Positions 45,877 to 56,594 of a DNA stretch of 64,000 nucleotides are shown piece by piece (within the stretch, counting starts at the first letter, position 1; each line of letters opens with the position of its first letter). Position numbers and translations under genes: made by a program. Source of the DNA: Narthecium ossifragum (Eukaryota > Streptophyta > Magnoliopsida > Dioscoreales > Nartheciaceae); the NCBI GenBank assembly GCA_963920575.1, contig OY986966.1, positions 20,779,656 to 20,843,655 of the forward strand. Reading direction: 5' to 3'. Under the pieces are notes generated by a model. That model did not search any database. It had not been told where the DNA came from and saw only the letters and a program-made list of their open reading frames with translations.

Positions 45877-48800
45877 TGTGAGGACCCGTACCTTCAACCT
45901 GGTCTGACCGCGTTAGGTCGAGGGTCTGGTTTTGTGGTTTGGCTCTGTTGGCCTTGGGATGTGATCGGTTGATCGCATCGCTGTTTTTAACCCAGGGGCA
46001 TTTTGGTAAATATGCTCCCTGGTGGTCAGTTCCACACCCGCGTTGCACACACTGCCGTTGATTGATATATGTATTTGATTAGAACCTTGAGAGCGCTTCC
46101 GATAAGAGGATCGGAGCTCGATCGGCAGAGATCGAATCGGACGGCTGTGATAGATTCCAGCTTTCAATTTAAACCTTGTCTTTTCTCTTTCTTTCTCTTT
46201 CTTCTCTTTCTCTCCTCCTCTCTCCTTCGTTGGCTGCCGGAGTGGGGATCCGGCTATAACTTTTCGGCGCGGCGATCGGAGTTGAAGATCTTGTAGATCG
46301 CCTGCATGTCTATACATGTAGGTGTTTCTACCCAATTCCTATGAGTTGGTAACCCTAGGATCACCTTTTTGTGATTTATGGCTGTTGTGTGCATTGGAAT
46401 GCTTTGATTTTCGGTATTCAAGTTCCTTGCCATGTTTAGAAGCTAGCTATGGTTTCATTTCCGTATTCTTTCGGATGAATTCTGTATTTTTGTCGGTTTT
46501 TCGACGGGGTCGGACTCAGATCTGATATTTCACGATCTGAGTTTGGTTTTTATTGGATGAATGAATTCCCCACCATCAAATAGACCTTCCTGCAAAGTTT
46601 GAATGGATTCTATCGCCGTTTGATAGATCAAATCCAACAAATTCAGTTTTTCGTCGGTTTCGTCGGCTTTCGGACAATTTGATTTAATTCGAAGGATTTG
46701 ATCATCCAAAGTTGGATTTCTTAGTGTCATTAGATTCCCCACATCCAACTGCAGATGCCTACCAAATTTGGTTTGATTTCGATACGTTTTGATAGATCAA
46801 ATCCAAGAAATTCGATCTTAGGCACTATTCATCTTCCCTGCCGACATATGAAGGATCGATCTTCTTTGGGAAGAAGATCAATCTTTCGTTTGTTAATGTT
46901 CTGCTCCGTCTGAAGAAGGATCCTCTTCTTGATAGGGGGTGCGTTTGAGGAAGATCGATCTTCTGGTGCCAGAAGATCGATCTTTCTTTCCCAGACAGAA
47001 CACCTTCTTAAGGAAAATCGATCTTCTTATGAAAGAAGATCGATCCCTCCTTCCCAGGAAGGGAACACCCTTAAGGAGGATCGATCTTCCTTGGAAGGTA
47101 AGATTGATCACCTCTCCTTGACAGGGATCACCCATGTAAATGATCGATCATCTTGGGTTTGATGTTTTGTATAATGGATCCGAATTTGATGTTTTCAGTT
47201 TCCGAATGATTGATCATTATGCTGATTTTGTATAATGGATCCGAATTTGGGTTTGATGTTTTGTAAATGATCGATCATTATGCTGATTCGTATAATGGAT
47301 CCGAATTTGATGTTTTCAGTTTCCTTTCGACCCGGATTTCTCGTATGGTTTTCCTGATGATAAGTAGTGATTATTATAATATTTTAATCGGAATTTTGAC
47401 CAGTTTATCCCTGGATTACGCCATAAGTTGTATTTCAAATCGGTTTATCGATTTCTATCGATTTTCAAGCAGTTTCCTGATAAGCATGTCATATCTATAT
47501 ATATGTTTATATATATGTAGTTTGTGAATGCTTTATCGCTTTATGGGTAACCGGGGGAGTGACGACCCCCGGGAATGTTTAGTATAAATGGGCCGGAGGT
47601 GTGCCATGCATGCTTAGTATAGATTTACTGCTTTGATTAATCACCCAGCTGATTGCCAGCGTGCGCCGGGGGCATGACCCGTTGTACTGGTAGATTATGT
47701 ATATCTTGTATGTGTGCCTTGTTGGCTTGGCCGGGGTTGTATCCCCTTGTAGCAATTTTGGTTAACGGTTGTGGACGCCATTGTAATGCCGAAATTGGCT
47801 CTGTTGTTGTTGCTTTGCCGTTGGCCAGTTACCTGCGGGGTAATTGTGGAACCTTAGTCTGTCAGGTGGCGGAGAACACTGAAGACTAGTGTATATCTGT
47901 GTTTATCACTTTGCTCTAATCATTCTATTGTTAGTATAGCTTACATGTATTTGAGACCCTTGCTATGCTTACCCCTTTGGCTAGCTAGAGGCTATGCCTA
48001 GCCCTGTATAATTGATGTCATGTTGTTGCATGCTTATATCTCTTAATCTGTGCCTGAAAATTGCATGCATTTTGTCTGCATTAGAGCATAAGGCTAGGGT
48101 GCGGGTGAATAGGGTCTTCGCCGATCCAAGACTCTCGGGTAGCTCGAATCTAGCTCTAGGACCATGGCTGAGTAGCAAGGACCAGGGCGTGATTGTTATG
48201 CCCAATCTCTGTATTCTCGAGGATAGGTCTAGCTGGCTATCATCTATTGTTTGAGGTGTAGAGGTCGCCAAGAGTTCTCGTCTCATGCTCAGTATCCATG
48301 TTAAGGGAAGTTACGTGCTTCCCTGAGTCCTACCCCTTTGTTGTTCAGCACTGGGCGCTTGGTGGTTGAGAGGGACGGCTATTGACAGTTGAGGTCACAG
48401 AGCGCGTGCCCTGGGGTAGGCGGTGGACGTAACGTGAGTTTCCCTTAGAGATAAGACAGAACCCGGGACTTTGTAGTTTCCCCTTCTTCTTGTGCGACGT
48501 AGAGTAGAGTAGAACCCTACTGAGCTTACTGCTCACTCCTACCCGGGCTGTGTTTGTAGGTGCAGGCGTCAGCTTATCCTCGGTGGTTCCAGCTGGATCA
48601 TGTCTTGGCGGCGTGTCGACTTCCGGAGGCGTTTGAGGTCTCAGACGGACAGATGTACATTTTGGTAGTATTTGTTTATTGTTACCTTTGAGAAGGATGT
48701 ACTTAACGTTTAATATATGAAATCATGTTCCCTCTTTTGATTCAGTTTTATTCCGCAATGTAATATTTAGATTTACCTTTATGCCCTTGGAAGTCTTTAA

Positions 48801-48909
48801 GTTCAAATTTATTCCTCTTTGTGTATCTGTCGCGCCGTATCGGATATGAATAGTGTAGGTTTCCTCTCATGCCTCGCCCCGGATGGGATTTCTGGGTCGG
48901 GGTGTGACA
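45877..48909 (+). mobile_element. Solo LTR, Tekay family 2, 3033 bp, TSD ATCAG
   Basis: TGTGAGGACCCGTACC to GGGTCGGGGTGTGACA, with perfect flanks ATCAG (45872-45876 and 48910-48914) and no internal domain. It has a CT-rich tract (about 46160-46230), GATCGATC-type sites (46850-47130), local duplications around TATAATGGATCCGAATTTG (47172-47310, three copies), the CCGGGGG/CCCCCGG hairpin (47551-47572) and the stem-loop 48123-48150 with two mismatches. It belongs to the same family as LTRs G, H and I. Confidence 0.94.
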
Positions 48910-48914
48910 ATCAG

Positions 48915-49400
48915 GCTGTTGAATATCAATGTGAACAGGTTGGGGGGGCAGCTGGCCGCGGGAAATACCAAGCTAGATAGGGATGAAAAGGAAATTGCAG
49001 CCCCGAAGAGAAAATCAAACATGGAGGCAGGACAGTCCCCAGAACCATTCCTCGGAAAATTATTCCCTAGCTTAATCACCAAGCGGAGGAGGACCTCCAT
49101 GGGACACCCAACCCAAGACGAGAAGGACACGCATCTGCCAGAGCATGCGGCCACAGATGTAGTGAGAGTGCCGCAACCGAAAGTCACCAAGCATCCCACA
49201 TTTTCTCAGTTCGAACAGCGAACAGCGACGGCTCGTTGTTAGAGCCAGCAACTATTCCCTGTAGACTGGATGGCATTGATCTAAACATACCTCTCAAACC
49301 ATGTCTCATCAGAGATTAAGAATTAGCTCAAGCAATGGAAGAGATGACGATTAACGGACTCACACCGGAGGATGATGGGTAAGCAATAGAAGCACGAGTA
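48915..49400 (+). pseudogene. Possible LINE ORF1 remnant
   Basis: Frames on the plus strand are rich in Lys, Arg and Glu (for example LDRDEKEIAAPKRKSN). The segment 49255-49345 reads RLDGIDLNIPLKP, then MEEMTING. Basic tails like this occur in plant LINE ORF1 proteins, but no zinc knuckle is present here, so the assignment is weak. It would be the right half of the target of the solo LTR. Confidence 0.3.
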
Positions 49401-49518
49401 TAATTATAAGACGCGTGTGTATGAAATTCTATATATCTCAACTTCTTTTCGCGAGTATCTTTAGGCTACGCACGTGTACAATAGTTATGAATGTGTGTAT
49501 GAAATTCTATATATCCCA

Positions 49519-49723
49519 CTACACGTGTATTTTTTATCTAACGCGCATATGATAGGTAGAATGATGAGTATAACAACATACACATACGCGTACATTATAA
49601 CAACAGCGCATATAAACGAATTGTTGTTATATGCGCTGTTGTTACAATATACGCGTATGTGTATGTTGTTATACTCGTGATTCTACTTATCACATGCGCG
49701 AAAAATAAACAATACACATGTAG
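49519..49723. repeat. Long imperfect foldback, about 205 bp
   Basis: The two arms are reverse complements over nearly their full length, centred at about 49621. For example GAGTATAACAACATACACAT (49566 on) pairs with ATGTGTATGTTGTTATACTC (to 49677), and CTACACGTGTAT (49519) pairs with ATACACATGTAG (49712). The central loop is only a few bases. Such foldbacks occur as MITEs or as inverted ends of larger elements. No flanking duplication was found because element G begins at 49731. Confidence 0.85.
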
Positions 49724-49730
49724 TAGGACG

Positions 49731-52076
49731 TGTCATGCCCGACCCAGAAAATCCATCCAAGCTGAGGCGTGAGGGTTCCTATTACTATTTACATCCAATC
49801 TGGCGCGATACAATGCGGAAAAAAGAGATGATTTGAGCAATTTGACTTCCAAGGGTAAAGCTGTAATTCGAATATTCTGCAACTCAAGACTAGCAGAAAC
49901 AAGATTCTATTAAATTAAAACCAACCTGTACTATTTAGACATCCGGTACAAATTCTTATCAAAACTCCTCAAGAGGGAAAAAATATACATTTAACCCAAA
50001 ATACTCGAATGATGTCTATATATATACATAATCTATCAAAAGTACAACTGATCTCCCACAACAACCTCAAACACCTCTGGAAGTCATCGCGCGGCTAGAA
50101 GCTGATCCAGCTGGTACAACTAAAGAAGAACTGGCGCCTGCACCTGCAAAACACAGCCCAGGTAGTAGTGAGCGATATGCTCAGTAGGGTTCTACTCTAT
50201 GGCAAACTGAAGGGTGGAAAACAACAACTATGTTGTCTCTTCGCGTAAGTCTAAGGAATGCCAAGGGTCCCATAACCCTATCGATGTCCCAAGGGTCCCA
50301 TAACCCTATCGATGTCCCAAGGGCTCCTATCATTAAACATCTCTCCTGAACATGTTATCAGGAGCCCACAGAATTGTAACATGCAAGATCACCTTTACCC
50401 AAGCAGGATTCCCATGCCTTGGGGAACCACGTCGGAAACGCATCGACATCCATCCTTAGCACTTGGCATTGGGGAAACAACACGACCTCTAAACCTCAAT
50501 AACAATATGATTGTAGCCAACTAAACCATATCCTCGATAACATGAAGATTCCAATAGTACAATCACGTCCTAAACCTTGCTACTCAGCCACGGTCCTAGA
50601 GCTAAATCCGAGCTACCCGAGAGCCTCGGATCGGCGAAGACCATATTCACCCACGCCTAACCTGGAATGCTTCTAATGCATACAGTGCATGCGCCTATCC
50701 AAACATCTATCCTAGATGTCATTATACCACAACAATAATTATCAGTTCAACAATTATACAATAGCCCTCACTACACACAGGCAATAGGCTAAGGTTCCAC
50801 AATACAATGTAAGCTAGCAATCATAGCTAGCAAACAGCAAAGCACACAAGAAGCATTTAAGTTTACCATCCAACTAGGTATTTAAATGCAACACAAACCA
50901 TAGATTCGCCAAAAAGGTAAACTCCCGATCAAATCCCAAAATCAATCAAAATTCGTGAAAAACCCTGTGATAATAGTATGCATGCTTCCTAACATGATTG
51001 GGTATCTATCATGAACGAAACTCAATCAAAGGAAGCCAGAAAACACTGTTCTAGGGCTCACGGTCGATCCGATGGTCGATCGTGAGGCCCATGTCGATGC
51101 GACGGTCGACCGTGAGACTGGTTGTGGAAAAAGATAAGGAATCACAGTCGATTGGGACATCGATCCTGGGAAGCCAAAAAGGGGACAGAGCCTCACGGTC
51201 GATCCGACGGTAGTCTGTGAGACTAGAAATAAACATGCCAATATCTGACGGTCCGACGGTTGACCGTCAAGCCTATGAACAATTCCTAAGAACAGTACCA
51301 TAAATCCAATCTCTTGGATTTGATCTATCAAAGCTCATTAGAACTCGATGAAACTTTGCATGCACATGTAAAAGATAGTGGGGAATTTATTGGTACGAAG
51401 AAAACAAGATTTTGATGGTTAAAACCAAAACCTAGGTCTAAACGAGCAAAACCGACAAAAATGGTGATAATAAAAAAATCGTTCGATAAAATACGAAACC
51501 ATCTGGAAGGAACACTCTACGCAAGCCATTACACTAACGTATTAAGTTATACAACATTCTAACATACAAAGCTATATCAAAAGCACAATAAACCTATCCT
51601 AGGTAAACCCGACCACGTGATCGAGGTAAAAGCACCTACTTGTTCAAGCAGGGCAACTCCTCCACGTATCCCCCACGTCTGATCACCAATAACCGCTCCT
51701 CGAGAACCGCAACCCGAAACTCTAGCACAGCCGGCAGGGGAGATAGAGAGACAACGACAGGAGAAGAAGGAAAGAGAAAGAAAGAGAGAGAGAAAGTCAA
51801 GGTATTTATAGAGATCAGGATCTGATCTCCGCCGTCCGATTCGATCTTTCCCGATCGGAGGCACCCTTAAGGTCCTAATCATTCACATACATCAATCCAA
51901 GGCCATGTGTTCGCTATGTGGGTGTGAAATCGACAATCAGGTGTAATTTATCAAACTGCCCCTAAGGTCACAAGAGCAACACGATCAACCTAATCGCACC
52001 CGACGTGAAACCAAAGTAACAAGGAACGGTCCTCGACCCACGCGGTCAAACTAGGTTAGAGGAACGGGTCCTCACA
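49731..52076 (-). repeat. 3' LTR of element G (2346 bp)
   Basis: TGTCATGCCCGACCC to GTCCTCACA on the plus strand. A minus-strand TATA box (TATAAATA-like, plus-strand about 51803-51811) is followed by a leader with an array of GGTCGAxxCGACGGTCGA words (51055-51265). The stem-loop is at 50605-50632. A purine-rich run lies at 51740-51800. A near-duplicate of ATGTCCCAAGGGTCCCATAA is at 50260-50320. Confidence 0.92.
50605..50632 (-). other. Conserved stem-loop in the G LTR
   Basis: In LTR sense the arms are GATCCGAG and CTCGGATT with loop GCTCTCGGGTAG. Relative to D, the seventh stem base G is A and its partner C is T, which keeps pairing. The last pair is G-T. Confidence 0.68.
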
Positions 52077-52440
52077 ACCTAACATCCTTAAAATGAATTT
52101 CATCCCGAAATTCAATAAGGACAAGGCCAGGGAGAAAAGAACCAATTAGGCCTACCTACACAAGCAAAGCTACAAGCTAGGGGCATGAATGCCCACAACA
52201 AGAAAACTACCTGCCGGGGTGAACAGTCAAGGAAACTCCCAATGTATGCGATCCTCTCGCTCCCATGTCAAACTCTCTGTACTATCATGCCTCAATCTGA
52301 CCATGACCAACGGTATCGACCTGCCTCTCAGTCCCTGTTCTCATCTGTCTAAGATCTGCACTGGCTGCTCTACGTAGGTGGTGTCCTCCTCTATCTCGAT
52401 GTTGTCATGTCTGATCACATCAGATGAATCTGGAATGTAT
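52077..52440 (-). pseudogene. Pre-LTR tract and degenerate chromodomain of element G
   Basis: The minus strand from 52095 to 52077 gives TTTTAAGGATGTTAGGT before the LTR. Upstream, a frame with VIRHDNIEIEEDTTYVEQPVQ matches the segment before the chromodomain. The chromodomain itself (about 52190-52370) is broken by stops and a shift but keeps LTWERED and an EFP-like end. Confidence 0.62.
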
Positions 52441-53276
52441 TTCGTCAGCATCGACACATGGAATGTGGGGTAGGCTGCTGACATGTGAGGGGTAGAGCCA
52501 ACTGGTAGGCGACTTCTCCAATGCGCCTGACGATCTCAAAAGGGCCCGTGAACCTCAGTGCTAGTTTGCCCTTGCCACAAAATCTGATCGATCCTTTGCG
52601 CGGAGACACCTTTAGTAGCACTTTGTCGCCAACTGCGAACTCCAGGGGTTGTCGCATGTGATCTATGTAGCTCTTCTGCCTACTCTATGCTGTCAGGAGT
52701 CTCTGTCTGATCTGAGCCAACTGTTCTGACGACTGCCTAATGATGTCTAGACTGGTAAGAGACGCCTCCCAAACCTCTGTCCAACACACTGGTGAGTGAC
52801 ACGGTCTACTGTACAACGCCTCAAAGGATGCAAAACCTAAACTGGTCTGAAAGCTGTTGTTGTAGGCAAACTCCACCAGAGTCACATGCTGCTCCCAAGT
52901 ACCTCCAGCATCTAGCACACATGATCTGAGCAAGTCCTCCAAGATTTGGATTGTCCGCTTTGACTGCCTGTCTTTCTGAGGATGGAATGCTTTGCTGAAT
53001 GTCAACGTTGTTCCCAAGGAATCCTGGAAGCTGCTCCAAAATCTACTGGTGAATCGGAGATCTCTGTCTGACACTATCGACACTGCGATGTCGTACAGTC
53101 GAACCACTTCGTCGATGTACCTCTGGCTCAGTCTGGCAACTGGATCTGTCATTCTCATGGGAAGGAAATAAGCAAATTTAGGCAGTCAATCGATGATGAC
53201 CCAAATCGCATTATTCCCCCTAGGTGTCCTGGGTAGTCTAGTGACAAAGTCTATCGCTATATGTTCCCACTTCCAC
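52441..53276 (-). pseudogene. Integrase core and GPF region of element G, catalytic Glu lost
   Basis: The minus-strand frames read [27 protein letters not shown], then DRQSKRTIQILEDLL, where A has DGQSERT: the catalytic Glu is Lys. The reading continues SCVLDAGGTWEQHVTLVEF to LLTA (52685) and, after a stop, PLEFAVGDKVLLKVSPRKG and RFTGPFEIVRRIGEVAYQL. It is followed by FHVSMLTKY in another frame. Non-functional. Confidence 0.82.
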
Positions 53277-54188
53277 TCAGGCACTGGAAGTGCCTGCAGC
53301 AAACCTAGTGTCCACTCTGTGCTTTTCCTTCACCTTTTGACAGGTGAGGCATCTGGAAACAAACTCTGCTACCGACCTCTTCATCCCGCACCACCAAAAC
53401 TGTCGGCATAGATCGTGGTACATCTTGGTGCTCCCGGGATGAATGGCGAAATAGGAGTGGTGGAACTCGCAAAGGATCTCCTCTTGAAACGTGGGGTCTG
53501 CTGGAACTGCAACTCTACCTCTGAAGAGTAGACCGCTGTCTGCTGACACTGTCCAGCCCTCAACCGCGTACTCGGTGTAGACAGCAGAACGAGTCTCCAT
53601 GAGCTCTGGGTCTCCACCCTGTGCCTCGATCACTCTGGCCAAAAGAATTGGGATGCTGCGAACAGCATACAGAAAACCGCATGTCGCCTTGTCCTTGAAG
53701 TCAAGCCCGAACTGACCAACTGTCTCTATCATCTAGCACTGTCGAGCTAACATCGCTGCCAAGGTCACTCTACTATCTCTGGCCTGCCTGCTAAGAGCAT
53801 CTTCTACGAAATTGGCTTTACCAGGGTGGTAATGTAACTTGAAGTCGTAGTCCTCTAATAGCTCCATCCACCGTCGCTGCCTGAGGTTGAGGTCACACTG
53901 GGTGAACACGTGCTTCAAACTCTTGTGATTCGAGTACACCAGGAACCGCTCGTTGTAGAGATAGTGCCACCATGTCTTCAGAGTGAACACAACTGCTGCA
54001 AGCTCTAGATCGTGGACTGGATAGTTCCTCTCATGAGCCTTTGGCTGTCCGGAACCGTAGGCCACCACATGGCCCTCCTGCATCAGCACACAACCTAGAC
54101 CCTTCCCATTGGCATCGCAGTAGACACTGTAGCCGACGCCTCGCTCTGGAACTATTAGGATCGGTGCACTTGTCAGTATGGTCTTCAA
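53277..54188 (-). pseudogene. RNase H and integrase zinc domain of element G
   Basis: RNase H (54188 to 53736) shows [41 protein letters not shown] and HYHPGKANFVEDALSR. A single TAG at 53733-53735 separates it from the spacer and the integrase zinc domain, FHHSYFAIHPG with CLTCQKVK (53450-53340). Both halves share one frame. The Asp of the SDHKS motif is Asn here. Confidence 0.82.
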
Positions 54189-54990
54189 TTACACGAATGC
54201 CTACTCGCAAGCATCGTCCCAAGCAAACGGGATTGCCTTCTGTGTCAATCTGGTCAACGGCCCTGCAACTCTGGAGAAGTCCCGCATGAACCTCCTATAG
54301 TATCCTACCAAGCCGAGGAAACTATGGACCTCAAACACTGTCGTCGGCTTCTTCCACTGTTGCACTGCCTCGACCTTGGGCGGATCAACTGAAATGCCCA
54401 TCACTAACACCATGTGCCCCAGAAATTGTACCTCAGGAAGCCATAACTCGCACTTGGAGGCTTTGGCATACAACCTATGCTCTCTCAGTAGCTGCAACAC
54501 TGTCCTCAGATGCTGCTCGCGCTCCTCCTCTGTGCGTGAGTAGACTAGGATGTCGTCGATGAACACCACCATGAATTGATCCAAGTACGGTCAGAAGACC
54601 CTCTGCATCAGATCCATGAACGTTGCTGGTGCGTTCGTTAGGCCAGACGTCATCACCGTGAACTCGTACATACCGTACCTTGTATGGAAGGCTGTCTTTG
54701 GGATGTCACAATCCCGAATCCTCAACTGGTGATAGCCGGTACAGAGGTCGATCTTTGAAAAGATCGAAGAACCTCAGAGCTGGTCGAACAAGTCATCGAT
54801 CCTCAGCATCGGATACTTGTTCTTCACTATCAGCCTGTTCAACTTCTTGTAATCAATGCAAAGACGAAGCGTACCATCCTTCTTCTTTGCGAACAACACA
54901 GGAGCTGCCCAAGGTGATGTGTTGGTACGGATGAAACCTCTGCCGATCAACCCATCCAGCTGGATCCTCAGCTCCCTCAACTCTGATGGT
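54189..54990 (-). pseudogene. Reverse transcriptase of element G (C-terminal two thirds)
   Basis: From right to left: [45 protein letters not shown] then a [17 protein letters not shown], a TGA after QRVF, and [12 protein letters not shown] (catalytic FIDD), [30 protein letters not shown], ending in two stops near 54190-54205. The N-terminal third lies beyond LTR H at 60924. Confidence 0.83.
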
Positions 54991-55736
54991 TCCTATCACT
55001 ATTCATCTCCAATTGGTGCGATACAAGGCGGAAAAGACAGATAAATTTAAACAATTTATATTCCAGAGGTGAAACAGAAATTCAATTCATATATATACAT
55101 CAAGTTGTACTGATACAAAATCCTTTATCAAACTTCTCCAAGGGGAAGATTTATACAATAATCCAAAAATCCTCAAAGATGTTTACAATATACAAACTAT
55201 CAAAAACTACAATAGTCGTCCTCCAACAACCTCAAGCGCCCCTGGAAGTACTCGCGCCGCCAAACGTAGATCCCACCGGCTATACTGAAGAAGAATTGGT
55301 GCTTGCACCTGCAAACGCAGCCCGGGTAGGATTGAGCGATAAGCTTAGTAGGGTTCTACTCTACGACACACAGAAGGGAGGAAAACAACAACAGTATTGT
55401 CTCCCCGCTCAAGTCTAACGGATGCCACGGGTCCCATAACCCTATTGATGTCCCAAGGGCTCCTATCATGAAACCTCTCTCATGAACATGTTACCAAGAG
55501 GCCAAGGAATAGTAACATGCAGGATCACCTTTACCCAAGCAGGAATACCATGCCTTGGGGAACCATGTCGGGAACGCATCGACAATCATCCTTAGCACTT
55601 AGCCTTGGGAAGACAACACGACCTCTAAACCTCAAAACAAAGATCTCAACCAACTATCATACATCCTCAATAACATGAGATTCTGATTAAACAATCACGC
55701 CCTAATCCTGACTACCCAGCCGCGGTCCTAAGGCTA

Positions 55737-55764
55737 GATCCGAGCTACCCGAGAGCCTCGGATC
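55737..55764 (-). other. Conserved stem-loop in LTR H
   Basis: Perfect arms GATCCGAG and CTCGGATC with loop GCTCTCGGGTAG in LTR sense. This is the clean A-T version of the pair that is G-C in D and I. Confidence 0.72.
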
Positions 55765-56594
55765 GGCGATCAACCCATCGCCCGCCTAACCTGACATGCT
55801 TCTAATGCATACAATGCATGAACCTATACAAACATCTACCCTAGATGTCTCTATATGCAACATCATCAGTTATAGGTTCAACAGATATACAATAGCCCTC
55901 GGCACTCGCCGGCAAGAGACTAAGGTTCCACAATTCCTCATTAACTAGCACTCATAGCTAGCTAATGGTTAGGCAACAAAATAAGCATCCAACTACTTAT
56001 CAACCAAGTATTAAATGCAAATAAAACCACACTTCGCCCAAAAGGGATAAGCACGCGATTCAATCCTCCGTTTCAATAGAAATCCCTTGAAAACTCCCTG
56101 AAAGCAACGTGCATGCACCCCAACATGCTTAAGTACTTATCACAAACGAAATCCATTCAAAGAAACCCAGAAAACAATGTTTAAGGGCTCAAGGTCGATG
56201 CGACGGTCGATCTGATGGTCGACCGTGAGGCCACGGTCGATCCGACGGTCGATCGTGAGACCAAAGAGAGGAAAAACACATGGGCGACGGTCGATCGGTA
56301 TATCGACCATGGGAAGCCAAAATGGAGACAGAGCCTGACGGTCGATTTTAAGGTTGACCGTGAGGCAACACGGAAAAAAGAGAAGATCCCGCGGTCGATC
56401 CGAGCATCTACCCTGGGAGACCAAAAAGCAGACAGAGCCTGACGGTCGATGCGACAGTCGACCGTCAAGCCCAGAAAGAGCGTATCCACCGATCGACCGT
56501 CGAGCCTTAGACTCAGTTCATCAGAACAGTGCCGGAAATCCAATTTCTTGAATTTGAATGATCAAATCAAGTTGGAAGTTGATGAAACTTTGCA

